Positions 54,878-63,828 of a DNA stretch of 64,000 nt are shown piece after piece; within the stretch, counting starts at the first letter, position 1, and every line of letters begins with the position of its first letter. Source of the DNA: Gammaproteobacteria bacterium (GTDB lineage Bacteria; Pseudomonadota; Gammaproteobacteria; Pseudomonadales; Azotimanducaceae); NCBI GenBank assembly GCA_009840305.1, contig VXNY01000029.1:186001-250000 (forward strand), given 5' to 3'. The notes beneath the pieces were generated by a model, which was given only the letters and a program-made list of their open reading frames with translations, did no database searches and had not been told where the DNA came from. Position numbers and translations under genes: made by a program.

Positions 54878-56503
54878 CTAGCTCAGTAGTTTGACGATAT
54901 TCTCATACCCGCGTTTTCTTGCCCAGAACAAAGGTGTTTTGAACTTTTCGTCGGCATCCGTAGGATTGGAGGTCTTTAAGTCAGCATCATACGATAACAG
55001 GAAGTTCACAAAGTCCGTTTGCCCTTCCCGAGCTGCCCATCCCAAAGGAGTAGTACCGTACTCCGCATCAACCAATAATGGATTGGCACCGTAGTTCAAA
55101 AAGAGCTTAGCCGCAGAAACATTTCCTTGTCCCGCCATGTGATGCAACGGTGTTACTCGTTGCCAGTTTGGTAAATTTGGATCCATGCCATTTTTCAGTA
55201 GTAGCTCGGCCAAGTCGAGATCATACCAAAGATACGTTTGGCATATCGATAAGCTAGACGGTACTTTGAATCCATTGTTGAGTAACAACTTCACCAATTG
55301 CGTATCGCTGTTCCGCACGGCAGCCGCAAATCCTTGACCGATCTCGGTCTCCGTCAATTGATCCGGATGTTGGTCTAAATATTTCTCGACGTAGTCGATG
55401 TTTTTGTTGTGAAAGTGTGCGATAATCGATATTCGACCACCACATTGAGATAAGAGTGTTCGAATTTCCGCGTCGTTTGTTGCCTCGATCGGGGAACCTG
55501 AGGAATCTACTTCGGCGTTAGGGTCTGCACCGTGATCCAACAATAACTTGACAACATCTGTATATCCGAAGCGAGCGGCACTCCACAATGCATAACCATT
55601 CGGGCAATAAGGTCCTTCAGGAAGATTTGGGTTCGCGTCATGTTGAAGCAATTCCTCAACGATAATTAGGTGATTTCGTTCGGCTGCCGCGGACAAAGCT
55701 CTTTTTCCGCTAGGTTCGGCGTAGTCCGGATCTCTGTCCCGTCGATTTAACAAAGCTTTCACTCGATTGAGGTCGCCACAGGCTGCAGCGATAGGGAGTG
55801 TATAGTCCGAACCCTTTGAAACCAAATACTCTACGATTTCATAGTTATTTCGCTGACGCCAAAATCCATGGAACCAAAGTGCCGATGCAACTGGTCGAAA
55901 CCCAAAAGTGCCAAGTCGGTTATGACTACTGTACGCTATCTGATCTACCTTCGCTCCCGTCTCCACTAAGAGTTCAATCATGTCGATATCTTCATTCTCG
56001 ACCGCATAATGCAGTGGTGTTTTTGCGCGAGAACCGATCACGTCCAAATTGGACGAATCATCGTTCAGAATAGTGTTGACTGTTTCGACCTCTCGTTGTT
56101 GTACCGCACAATGAATGGCTAGATCTTTTGCGGCGAGCGAGGAATTTTGATTCCTCAAGTACAACGCAAGTTCTTGGTGTCCATGATCGAGGGCTATCTG
56201 CGCTACGTTGTCTCGGTCGTCGATCGGATCCTCGTCCCAGATCGACTTGTGTCGCAGAAGTTCCTGAACAACGTTCCCGTTTCCCTCTCGCGCAGCAATA
56301 CGAAGAGGGGAAGTGTACCAGTAGTTTGCATGAACGAGAGTAGGATCTTTCTTCAAAAGTTTCCGTACCGAGTCTACATCGCCGGTCCGCGCCGCTACCA
56401 GCAGGTTCCAAACGTCTTCCGGCAACCATCGATTCAACCACTTCGGTTGTTCAGGTTGTAGTTCAAACGGGCGTATTAAACTCAATCTATCGAGTACATT
56501 CAT
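54878..56503 (-). CDS. Ankyrin-repeat protein
   Basis: 541 residues. After a short N-terminal region, at least ten ankyrin repeats run to the C terminus (TPLHYAVENEDIDMIELLVETGAKVD, ALWSAARFGYTDVVKLLLDHGADPN, TPLGWAAREGQTDFVNFLLSYDADL). No signal peptide or membrane segment. Such proteins mediate protein-protein contacts; bacterial examples range from envelope stress to phage-interaction roles. Partner unknown. Convergent with rubredoxin. Confidence 0.9.
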   Translation of the reverse strand: MNVLDRLSLIRPFELQPEQPKWLNRWLPEDVWNLLVAARTGDVDSVRKLLKKDPTLVHANYWYTSPLRIAAREGNGNVVQELLRHKSIWDEDPIDDRDNVAQIALDHGHQELALYLRNQNSSLAAKDLAIHCAVQQREVETVNTILNDDSSNLDVIGSRAKTPLHYAVENEDIDMIELLVETGAKVDQIAYSSHNRLGTFGFRPVASALWFHGFWRQRNNYEIVEYLVSKGSDYTLPIAAACGDLNRVKALLNRRDRDPDYAEPSGKRALSAAAERNHLIIVEELLQHDANPNLPEGPYCPNGYALWSAARFGYTDVVKLLLDHGADPNAEVDSSGSPIEATNDAEIRTLLSQCGGRISIIAHFHNKNIDYVEKYLDQHPDQLTETEIGQGFAAAVRNSDTQLVKLLLNNGFKVPSSLSICQTYLWYDLDLAELLLKNGMDPNLPNWQRVTPLHHMAGQGNVSAAKLFLNYGANPLLVDAEYGTTPLGWAAREGQTDFVNFLLSYDADLKTSNPTDADEKFKTPLFWARKRGYENIVKLLS

Positions 56504-56643
56504 ATCTCGTTACAGCTTAAAGAAGACGTTTTGCAGATGTTATCATTCGAAAAGTCGCAGAATAAAGTCGGTACTAGGTTTTCTACATACAATTTTTTGC
56601 ACTTCGCACCTTATCGGACAAATCATTTTCCAAGGGAGTCCGT

Positions 56644-57753
56644 TTGTTTAGCTTAAGCCTGAAACAATTAGTTTATTTGCAACCTTACCATCGAAGACTC
56701 AGTAGTGGGTGCAAGATTCTATGCGTCCTTGGTATCAGCTACTTTTTGGCTAGTTGTGTAGTTGTATCCGATGTACCGGAGATATCGAAATACGAGCTTC
56801 AACAAGAGGTTAAAAAACAGCTTGAATTTGCCGAACAAACTATAGTCGAACGAACACATAAGTTGGCCAATCTGTCTTGGCCTATATTGGTCAATAATCT
56901 AGAGATGTGCGATGACTTTGTTCGACATCGAACAGGCTTGTGGTTGTCAAGGCAGTCTTCCATCCTTACCAGCCTATCTTGGGTATCTGAAGTTGAGCAA
57001 ACTATCGGGGAAGAGCCAGTTGTATGGGGAGTAGCGGCCGATTCGCCAGCAGCCAGGGCAGGAATTGAAGTCGGAGATCGCATTCTTGCAATTGACTCGA
57101 AAGTACCTAAATCGAGTGCTGCCGCACGTCGTCTCCTGGCAAAGTCCACGAGAGAATTCTCGGCTAAACGCACAGATCCAATCCAAATGCTGATTCAACG
57201 AGATGACGAACAAATACGTGTGGAAGTGAAACCAGTCTTAGCGTGTCGATCTGAAATTTCGCTGGCTGGTGGTTCCCGCATTAACGCCTATGCAACAGGC
57301 AACCACATAAAGATTTTTAACGGCATATTCACGTTCGTCGAAACGGATGAAGAGCTGCAATATGTCATTGCACACGAACTAGCTCACAACATATCAAATC
57401 ACGTGGTCTATGCTCGAGCAAGAGGCACCGTCGGAGTCGTGGTTGATCTGCTTGTATTACGTTGGAAGGTATGGACGAACGGGGGATTTAGTCGACTGTC
57501 GGTCCGGGCGTTCACCAAACCGTACGAAGTAGAAGCGGATTACTTAGCGCTTTATTTATTAGCGAATGCTGGGATCGACTCGACAGGTGTCGAAAACTTG
57601 TGGCGTCGCTTAGCGACCGAGGACATCTCCCGCATAGGTTGGATTCTGACCCATCCGTCCACACCGGAACGATTTTTACAGTTGCGAAAAACCCGTGAAG
57701 AAATCGAAGCTAAGCAGCGCAATAACGAAAAGTTACTTCCGGAGCGTAAGTAA
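56644..57753 (+). CDS. M48-family metalloprotease lipoprotein with PDZ domain
   Basis: 369 residues. A lipoprotein signal (ISYFLASC lipobox) gives an anchored protein. A PDZ domain (about 115-195, VVWGVAADSPAARAGIEVGDRILAI) precedes the protease domain with HELAHNISNH (HExxH) and EVEADYLALYLLANAG (third ligand Glu). TTG start with AAGGGAG upstream. The PDZ-then-protease order differs from BepA/YfgC. Probably acts on outer-membrane or periplasmic proteins. Confidence 0.88.
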   Translation: MFSLSLKQLVYLQPYHRRLSSGCKILCVLGISYFLASCVVVSDVPEISKYELQQEVKKQLEFAEQTIVERTHKLANLSWPILVNNLEMCDDFVRHRTGLWLSRQSSILTSLSWVSEVEQTIGEEPVVWGVAADSPAARAGIEVGDRILAIDSKVPKSSAAARRLLAKSTREFSAKRTDPIQMLIQRDDEQIRVEVKPVLACRSEISLAGGSRINAYATGNHIKIFNGIFTFVETDEELQYVIAHELAHNISNHVVYARARGTVGVVVDLLVLRWKVWTNGGFSRLSVRAFTKPYEVEADYLALYLLANAGIDSTGVENLWRRLATEDISRIGWILTHPSTPERFLQLRKTREEIEAKQRNNEKLLPERK

Positions 57754-57814
57754 CTTCAAACCGATCGAACTTCGGCAAAGACTGTCGCCTCCGCCAAGGT
57801 GTAACTGCGAACTG

Positions 57815-57831
57815 GGGAGCAAGAAGCTCCC
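57815..57831. terminator. Hairpin between the M48 gene and tRNA-Asn
   Basis: GGGAGC-AAGAA-GCTCCC is a perfect 6-base GC-rich stem in the convergent gap. It could end either the + strand protease transcript or the - strand tRNA transcript. No T run follows. Confidence 0.4.
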
Positions 57832-57929
57832 ACGCATCTAGCTCACATACTGTCACTGCTAATGCAAGGACAGACAGGCAATGGGTTCTAGTTGTGGTTA
57901 CGAGCCTACGGAATAGACTCGAAAAGGAA

Positions 57930-58005
57930 TGGCTCCACCTGCTGGGCTCGAACCAGCGACAAGCTGATTAACAGTCAGCTGCTCTACCAACTGAGCTAAG
58001 GTGGA
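57930..58005 (-). tRNA. trnN(GUU): tRNA-Asn (GTT)
   Basis: 76 bases with a complete cloverleaf on the minus strand: acceptor TCCACCT/AGGTGGA, D-arm GCTC-AGTTGGTA-GAGC, anticodon stem GCTGA/TCAGC with loop CTGTTAA (anticodon GTT), T-arm GCTGG-TTCGAGC-CCAGC. G73 and the CCA end are encoded. Confidence 0.97.
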
Positions 58006-58015
58006 ACGGTTACAA

Positions 58016-58021
58016 ATTATA
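58016..58021 (-). promoter_or_regulatory. -10 box of the tRNA-Asn promoter
   Basis: A perfect TATAAT on the minus strand ends 10 bases before the mature tRNA. No clear -35 box at 17 bases. A transcript starting near 58009 would be trimmed only slightly. Confidence 0.5.
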
Positions 58022-58119
58022 AGGAGAAGAATTTGACGATTCTTGGAGGCGAATCACTGCCGGCGGTCGAGATATAGGGCTTTACTCGAACTCCAAAATC
58101 TCCAAATGATGAAGCGAAA

Positions 58120-58557
58120 CTACTCCGTTAAAGCTAACCCCATGAGTTCAGCAGGAGTAACCCCAAGGGCATCGGACACCATGTTAAAGAATGTAATTTC
58201 TCGAGAACTCACTCGTTCGTCCGAATGAATGACACGGACGACCGATTCTAGCAATGAGATTTTTTGCTTGAGGTTTAGTACTTTACCCACGGATCCGAGA
58301 TACCGATCCAACGTAGCCGACTCGAACAGGTGAGATTTTGCTGCAACGCCTATATCGGTAAGACTCACTTCTTCGCCGGTAGTTTCCCTGACGATTGACT
58401 GTACCGCTTCTAGTTCGATGTGCTTAATGTTCGTGTCTGCGTTGGTCGTACGAGCAAGTGTCATCAGGACCGTTTCGTTAAAAATGTCCGTAGTTGACTG
58501 TTTTGCGGAACCGGATTGAAAAAGTTTGAGTATTGAATTTAAGCCTGAGCTGATCAT
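58120..58557 (-). CDS. TerB-like domain protein
   Basis: 145 residues, all helical: FNETVLMTLARTTNADTNIKHIELEAVQSIVRETTGEEVS and SLLESVVRVIHSDERVSSREITFFNMVSDALGV. The two acidic EF-hand-like turns are typical of TerB/DjlA-N domains. Tellurite resistance is not implied. No other ter gene nearby. Confidence 0.8.
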   Translation of the reverse strand: MISSGLNSILKLFQSGSAKQSTTDIFNETVLMTLARTTNADTNIKHIELEAVQSIVRETTGEEVSLTDIGVAAKSHLFESATLDRYLGSVGKVLNLKQKISLLESVVRVIHSDERVSSREITFFNMVSDALGVTPAELMGLALTE

Positions 58558-58755
58558 AAATTACCGCTACCAGTGAAGTGGATAAGTTGCTAAACAAAAA
58601 CCAAAAGAGTGGAAGGTTGCAACCTCGCGCACTACTTTGGAGGTTACTTTCCTAAAAGGACGATACTCCTTAGGTTCAACCGTTGTATTTTGCATGATTG
58701 TACTTCATTTCTGTCGAATCGTTCGTGTTAGAAACCGAGGTATAACAGCTGTCAG

Positions 58756-59529
58756 TCAATCAACGCTTGTTCTGCTAGCAGCACACCATTCGAGTAGTTG
58801 ATTACATATGAATTCGAAGGAGTAGTCGAACTCAGAGAGTGGTACCGCAGCGTGCTTTCCTGGATTTTCCCTTAGTTGCTTAGAAGGACTCGCCAGTGAG
58901 CCGAATAGTTCGAAACAAGCTGCAGGACTGAACATTTCGTCTTCTTGTTGTATTAGAAAGTTCAATGGACAATGAACATTCGAAGCGTCTCTTAGTAGTC
59001 GTTTTCGAAATGGTGAGACCACACCCGTCGGAGCCATTAGACCGAGAACTGCGACTGTGGTCGACTTTCCACTCAAGTGTCTGTTGGCTAAATAAGGGAT
59101 GCCGAAGAAAGTGCCCATTGACAAGCCAAAATAGGCGATGGTTTCAATGGAAAATTGCAGTTTCCTCTCGACCAGTTCTAATGCGAGTTCCCAATCCTTG
59201 AATAGATAGTTTAATGCTTTTGGCTTACTCATCTCTGCATACAACGCGATTCGTCCGCCGTCCAACTTTTTTCTTAGACCATGAACTGGACCGTCTATCG
59301 CAAGTGAAGTTATTCCTCTGTTTGTGAACAGATTAGAAAGATAGGGAATCGGGGCTTGCAATCGATTTCCCGATGCACCGTGCATGAAAGTAACTACAAC
59401 TCCAGGACGCACTTCTTTTTCAGGAATCCACAGACTTCCAGTTACTTTACGATGATCAGTGTAGTCGACGACGAATTGATGCGTCGTATTACCGAGTGGA
59501 TCTTTAGTGAGAGTCCAGTTAGAGTTCAT
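58756..59529 (-). CDS. Alpha/beta hydrolase
   Basis: About 257 residues. The nucleophile elbow YFGLSMGTFFG is GxSxG, and VVVTFMHGASGN is the oxyanion-hole strand. The fold is dienelactone-hydrolase/esterase-like. No signal peptide, no membrane helix. Start is uncertain: ATG 59529 or TTG 59565 (12 residues earlier), with no clear ribosome-binding site for either. Substrate unknown. Confidence 0.8.
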   Translation of the reverse strand: MNSNWTLTKDPLGNTTHQFVVDYTDHRKVTGSLWIPEKEVRPGVVVTFMHGASGNRLQAPIPYLSNLFTNRGITSLAIDGPVHGLRKKLDGGRIALYAEMSKPKALNYLFKDWELALELVERKLQFSIETIAYFGLSMGTFFGIPYLANRHLSGKSTTVAVLGLMAPTGVVSPFRKRLLRDASNVHCPLNFLIQQEDEMFSPAACFELFGSLASPSKQLRENPGKHAAVPLSEFDYSFEFICNQLLEWCAASRTSVD

Positions 59530-59661
59530 TGGAACTGAAGCGCGTGGATACCACTCGAAAGCCAATGTGTGGTCTGTGATAACCCAGCTGTCGTTGGCTT
59601 CTAAAGATAAAGCGCAATACTACAACTATAACAGAAAGTCCAGCGTGCCCTGACTATCGCA

Positions 59662-60675
59662 TCAATCGACATATTCGCCGGAAGTTGCCGCGGCGAGAAA
59701 GTTCTCTTCTAAGATGTCGAAGTTTTGGATATCGGAATTTACAACATCCATCCCGTTCTCCAGAACGTATGCATAGCTTTGTTGAAATACCGACAACTCG
59801 GCGTTTTTTAGCTTTTCGGAGTAATGTGATTCATAAACACTTTTAACGTTTTTACCTCCAAACATTCTGGGCGCAAGGTGTCGGGCTACTTTCATACCAA
59901 CCAATGCGATTCCCGCTTTTTTTGCATCTTCAAATGCAGATTTGAGGTCTACCATGGGCGGTGAGTCTGGTAAAACAGTCTTGCGGTTCCAGTCGTACCA
60001 TCCTGCAGGTGTAATAGCCACCATAGCTAGGTGATACCAGTCTGTCTCCGCTGCGGCGGCAAGTACTTCAGCGGCGCGGTTATGCGTACTTAAGCCGAAG
60101 TATGAGACTTTACCATCCTGTTTGGCACGTTCAAATTCTCGATAGATTTCCTCGTTCTTCACTATCAAAGGATTTTTTGCGTCCATCGTGTAGTAGGCGT
60201 CAACGTTTTCCTGTTTAAGTTGGGACAAGCTTTGCTCCATATCTTTACGCCATTGTTGTGCAAGTTCTTTCGCACGTTTTACAGAAGGTTCTTCGTTTTC
60301 TGATGCGTTGAGAAAGGATTTAGAAATCAAGAAAATGTCATCACGATGCTCTGTTACAAAATCAGCTAAGTTGCGCTCTGCACTTCCATAGTATCGACTC
60401 GTTCCGACATCGTATACATTAATTCCAGCATCGAATGCGACGTTTAAAAGAGCGTCATTCTTTCTACGCGACAGCGCTGCTCCGCATCCATACACTAAAC
60501 GGCTAGCTTTAAAGTTGGTACGACCGAGTGTCGTATATTTCATGGTCGGCCATTCTTTTACTCGGGCTAAATCAATGGAGTCCGATTGGGCAAACAACGG
60601 TCGCGCGCGCAAAAGGGTTGGCGCACCTAAACCGAACAGTATGGAATTGCGAAGAAATTTACGTCTTACAGTCAT
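59662..60675 (-). CDS. Tat-exported aldo/keto reductase-like protein
   Basis: 337 residues. A twin-arginine signal (RRKFLRN followed by SILFGLGAPTLLRARPLFA) predicts folded export. The AKR barrel has Asp and Tyr in VYDVGTSRYYGSAE and Lys in FLISKSF, but the catalytic His region reads VDAYYTMDAKNP, with no His. It may therefore not be an active reductase, or uses another residue. Unlike the cytoplasmic AKR at 44040-45071. Confidence 0.85.
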   Translation of the reverse strand: MTVRRKFLRNSILFGLGAPTLLRARPLFAQSDSIDLARVKEWPTMKYTTLGRTNFKASRLVYGCGAALSRRKNDALLNVAFDAGINVYDVGTSRYYGSAERNLADFVTEHRDDIFLISKSFLNASENEEPSVKRAKELAQQWRKDMEQSLSQLKQENVDAYYTMDAKNPLIVKNEEIYREFERAKQDGKVSYFGLSTHNRAAEVLAAAAETDWYHLAMVAITPAGWYDWNRKTVLPDSPPMVDLKSAFEDAKKAGIALVGMKVARHLAPRMFGGKNVKSVYESHYSEKLKNAELSVFQQSYAYVLENGMDVVNSDIQNFDILEENFLAAATSGEYVD

Positions 60676-60861
60676 AGTAGGGTATTGGAGAAAACAACTC
60701 CACCAAATTTTATCAAGTCGAGGAACTAAATTTAATTAATGATGTCATAAGCGTTTGACACCTAAATTGTCTGTGATGGTTTTCATGATTCGATGAAAGT
60801 TTTAGGACATGATCATGTGTGATGAAGTGAGTCGCTGACAGAAGTTTTGGAAGTCGAAATA

Positions 60862-60901
60862 TTTACTTTTATTGAGGATTTTGATATGATAATCGTTCTC
60901 A
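60862..60901 (+). promoter_or_regulatory. Promoter with Fur box
   Basis: TTTACT (60862-60867), 17-base spacer, TATGAT (60885-60890) form a good sigma-70-type promoter. TGATAATCGTTCTCA (60887-60901) overlaps the -10 and matches the 7-1-7 Fur consensus TGATAATNATTATCA at 12 of its 14 specified positions. Iron-repressed expression of the next gene is inferred. Confidence 0.75.
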
Positions 60902-60922
60902 ACTCTTACAAGGATGTAATTC

Positions 60923-61192
60923 ATGAGCATATATGAGCATAAACAAGGCAAGTACACAAGCTACCGGGTAGCCCGTTCGGTTAACGGTGTACTTCGACAA
61001 AAATATTTTCCAATGACTAGGGATGGTCTTGCGGACGCGCGAAGTCTTGATGATGAGTGGGCCGCCGAACAGGCAGACGCACAAACAAGATTTACAGGTG
61101 CGCGTTCACGCTGGCGTCGAGAGCCCGTGCAAGCCGGACCCCACACCAGCCGTTATACCGATAAACGGGTAGCAAACTCTTCTAGCGGTTAG
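60923..61192 (+). CDS. Small Fur-controlled protein with arm-type/AP2-like N-terminal fold
   Basis: 89 residues, basic. MSIYEHKQGKYTSYRVARSVNGVLRQKYFPMTRDGLADARSLDDEW has the strand-turn-strand-helix pattern of arm-type DNA-binding domains of integrases, without any recombinase domain. AAGGA lies eight bases before the ATG. Only weak similarity by eye; other functions are possible. The Fur-type promoter immediately upstream argues that it is a real gene. Confidence 0.65.
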   Translation: MSIYEHKQGKYTSYRVARSVNGVLRQKYFPMTRDGLADARSLDDEWAAEQADAQTRFTGARSRWRREPVQAGPHTSRYTDKRVANSSSG

Positions 61193-61233
61193 AACAAGCC
61201 ACATTCCGTAAAACTTCCCTGATCTCTTGATTG

Positions 61234-61257
61234 ATTAACGACTTCTGAGTCGTTGAT
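61234..61257. terminator. Hairpin between convergent genes
   Basis: AACGACT-TCTG-AGTCGTT is a perfect 7-base stem, extendable to ten pairs with one wobble. It separates the Fur-controlled gene (+) and xthA (-) and could serve both. No T run is visible. Confidence 0.4.
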
Positions 61258-61280
61258 ACTCCGCGCGCCACAGTTACGCC

Positions 61281-62060
61281 TCACCGAGTTTTCAGATCAA
61301 CCCCTATGGGGCAGTGGTCTGAGCCTTTAATGTGAGGCCAGATAAACGCTGAACATACTCGCCTGTTCGCCGTTCGTGACGCAAAAACATAGTCAATCCT
61401 CCATCCTACGTTATTTTCGCGGCTCCCTCCCCATTGTCGCCACCAGGTATAGTGCCCGGTTTGTTTAGGATGTCGTTTGCGAAACGTGTCAATCCATCCT
61501 TCTCGCATCCAGAGATCAAGAGCTTCTCGCTCAATAGGAAGAAATCCTGAAGTCTTTTCATTAGATTTTGGTCGTGCGAGATCAATCTCTGTATGAGCAG
61601 TGTTGAAATCTCCAGTAACGAAGACCGGACCGATCTTTCGTAATCGTTCAAGTTCATACCGGGCAGTCTCGTAGAAATCGAGTTTGTACGGCACGCGACT
61701 GTTGTCTCGTTCTTTTCCAGCCCCATTAGGAAAGTAGACTGAGGCAATAGACATGCGCCCGTACCGAGCGACGAGATAACGACCCTCGATGTTGAATCTC
61801 GGTTCGGGTAGAGTGGTGATGACTTTGTCGGCTGGTTTCCTACTAAAGATCGCCACACCAGAGTATCCCAAGCGTTCGGCTGCCGAAAAATATGTGTGCC
61901 AACCTTCCAGAGTGCGAACTTCAGGTGGTAGTTGAGCCTCGTTTACCCTCGTCTCTTGCAGAGTAACGACATCTGCTTGGGAACGCTCAAGGAAATCAAG
62001 CAACACGCCCTTTTTGACTAAGGCACGTAAACCGTTTACATTCCAACTAATAATCCGCAA
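61281..62060 (-). CDS. xthA: Exodeoxyribonuclease III
   Basis: 259 residues: RIISWNVNGLRAL at the N terminus, LQETRVNEAQLP (metal Glu), GYSGVAIFSR, FVTGDFNTAHTEIDLA (catalytic Asp/Asn), WRIDYVFASR and GSDHCPIGVDL (catalytic Asp-His). Base-excision-repair AP endonuclease. TTG start, fixed by the family N terminus. It follows larE by only eight bases, so the two are co-transcribed. Confidence 0.95.
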   Translation of the reverse strand: MRIISWNVNGLRALVKKGVLLDFLERSQADVVTLQETRVNEAQLPPEVRTLEGWHTYFSAAERLGYSGVAIFSRKPADKVITTLPEPRFNIEGRYLVARYGRMSIASVYFPNGAGKERDNSRVPYKLDFYETARYELERLRKIGPVFVTGDFNTAHTEIDLARPKSNEKTSGFLPIEREALDLWMREGWIDTFRKRHPKQTGHYTWWRQWGGSRENNVGWRIDYVFASRTANRRVCSAFIWPHIKGSDHCPIGVDLKTR

Positions 62061-62068
62061 CAGGCTCG

Positions 62069-62905
62069 CTACGAATTGACCGAGAGAGTTTTAACCAATC
62101 CCTCGTTGAGCGATCCCGATTTAAAACCTGCTAGATCTAATGCAACGAAGCGGTAGCCGAATGCTTTTAGTTGATCATCGATAGTCGACTTGTGTGCTAG
62201 TGCTCTATCCATCTCCTCTGGAATGAGTTCTAATCTGGCAACGTCCCCGTGGTGTCGGACGCGATACTGAGTGAATCCCAGTTCCGCGAGGCAGTTCTCT
62301 GCTTTTTCTATCCGATCGAGAATACTCTCGTCGATGGTCATACCGTAGGGGACTCGACTGGACAGGCAAGCAGCTTGAGGTTTTTGCGCGTTCTCTAAAT
62401 TCAAGTACTCAGCTACTGCTCGAACATCCGCCTTTGAGAAATCTGCATCACTAAGAGGAGATACGACGTTGAAATTGTTAGCAGCGACCAGCCCAGGTCT
62501 GTGGTCTTGCAAATCATCCCGATTCGTACCGTTGAGTATCCATTGAATTCCTTCTTTTTCAGCGATGTCGTAGAGAGCTTGGTAGAGCGACGTTTTGCAA
62601 TGGAAGCAGCGATTGACGGGATTCTTTAAGTACGAGTCCTTACTTAGTTCGTCGGTAACGATAACTTGATGATTGAGATGCCATTTTTCAGCAAGTGTCT
62701 CGGTAAGTGTCAAATCGTTACGCTTGAGACTCTTAGAACCTGAAGTTACGATAAGAGCATCTTGCTTGAGTTCCTGATTTGCTACATAGGCAACGAGAGA
62801 ACTGTCAACTCCGCCTGAAAAAGCCACAATAACACGTCGCATTCGACGGAGATCGGAACAAAGTTTCTCGTATTTGGACTGTACGTTCTGCGACAGAGAT
62901 TTCAC
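62069..62905 (-). CDS. larE: LarE, sacrificial sulfur transferase of nickel-pincer nucleotide synthesis
   Basis: 278 residues. PP-loop SGGVDSS (30-36), RCFHCK (100-104 region), and PQAACLSSR with Cys180, the equivalent of the sulfur-donating Cys176 of L. plantarum LarE. LarE adds sulfur to the pyridinium dicarboxylate mononucleotide made by LarB. GTG start. xthA follows in the same operon. Larger PP-loop relatives (NAD synthase, GuaA) lack the C-terminal motif, so the call is firm. Confidence 0.95.
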   Translation of the reverse strand: MKSLSQNVQSKYEKLCSDLRRMRRVIVAFSGGVDSSLVAYVANQELKQDALIVTSGSKSLKRNDLTLTETLAEKWHLNHQVIVTDELSKDSYLKNPVNRCFHCKTSLYQALYDIAEKEGIQWILNGTNRDDLQDHRPGLVAANNFNVVSPLSDADFSKADVRAVAEYLNLENAQKPQAACLSSRVPYGMTIDESILDRIEKAENCLAELGFTQYRVRHHGDVARLELIPEEMDRALAHKSTIDDQLKAFGYRFVALDLAGFKSGSLNEGLVKTLSVNS

Positions 62906-63091
62906 GGTGTTGAGCAGAGTTGAAAGTGTGTTGAGTGAAGTGTATCAGTATAACGTAGAAACCGAAATTTGTTTACATGCGTCTATTGTTTATATGACTA
63001 ACAACTTCTCCCGCGAAACGCTTGCCGGCATGTAGTGGAGAATGTTTCCAAATCTTTATTTGTGTGCGATGAACAGAGAGTGAGAGAGTAG

Positions 63092-63742
63092 ATGAAGAGA
63101 TTGTGGCAAATATGTTTTACTGACACCCGTGTGGGTTTCGACGGGATGAAAGACTCGACCCCAATACTGTTTCCCGCTATTTCTACACTGGTGTGTGTGA
63201 CACTTCCGTTCGCTTTTGTGGGATTTGCAACGTTCACGACCGGATCGGATGATATTAATGCGACTAATGCTGGTTCCAGCGAAGCATGGTTGCAGTTAAG
63301 CACGGGAGTGATTTGGACGATTACCTTTGTTTTGTGTGTGGTTGGCTTTGTTTGCACTTGGTGGCTTCTCACATCAGTGTATTTTTTTGGAATGGCGAGA
63401 CTGTTCAACATCTCAATTCCTTGGCAGAAATGGCTCGGATTTAGTTGTTGGTCAGCGGTCCCGTTGATCACCGTGCCACTAGTCTTAGTAATAGCAATAC
63501 TTGTTCAGATTATTCCGATTCCGAGCAGAGAGGTGGACCCTTGGTATATCGAACTAATATCGGCTTGCTTTTTGATTGTGCCGTTTATTTGGTGCGCCCG
63601 TATCGCGGCCTTAGGATTACGCAGCTGGACAGAGCCGCACGGTCGAGGAAATGTGTATTGGCGAGTAGTAGCTTTTGTGCCGTATGGTTTGCTACTATCT
63701 GCATTTATGATTTTCTGTATTCGGCATATGCGGTTGATCTAG
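63092..63742 (+). CDS. YIP1-like membrane protein, third copy
   Basis: 216 residues with about five membrane helices. KRLWQICFTDTRVGFDGMKDSTP at the N terminus and WQKWLGFSCWSAVPLITVPLVLV in the middle align with the WSDWIGFTLWSMMPV core of the pair at 1886-3659, but it lacks their charged insertion. GAGAGAGTAG precedes the ATG. It is on the opposite strand, between larE and larB. Function unknown. Confidence 0.65.
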   Translation: MKRLWQICFTDTRVGFDGMKDSTPILFPAISTLVCVTLPFAFVGFATFTTGSDDINATNAGSSEAWLQLSTGVIWTITFVLCVVGFVCTWWLLTSVYFFGMARLFNISIPWQKWLGFSCWSAVPLITVPLVLVIAILVQIIPIPSREVDPWYIELISACFLIVPFIWCARIAALGLRSWTEPHGRGNVYWRVVAFVPYGLLLSAFMIFCIRHMRLI

Positions 63743-63828
63743 GGATCTATAGCATTTCCTAGACACCGTGTTAGAAGTTTCATTCTGCCTTACGACTTAG
63801 AAACCTCTTGACTAATGTACGCGATGAT

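Noticed and set aside
57754-57929. Second tRNA or small RNA next to tRNA-Asn
   Set aside because: I see only a short GC-rich hairpin and no cloverleaf or anticodon arm.
60961-61146. Minus-strand open frame inside the Fur-controlled gene
   Set aside because: It is a mirror of the real gene, which has the promoter, Fur box and ribosome-binding site.
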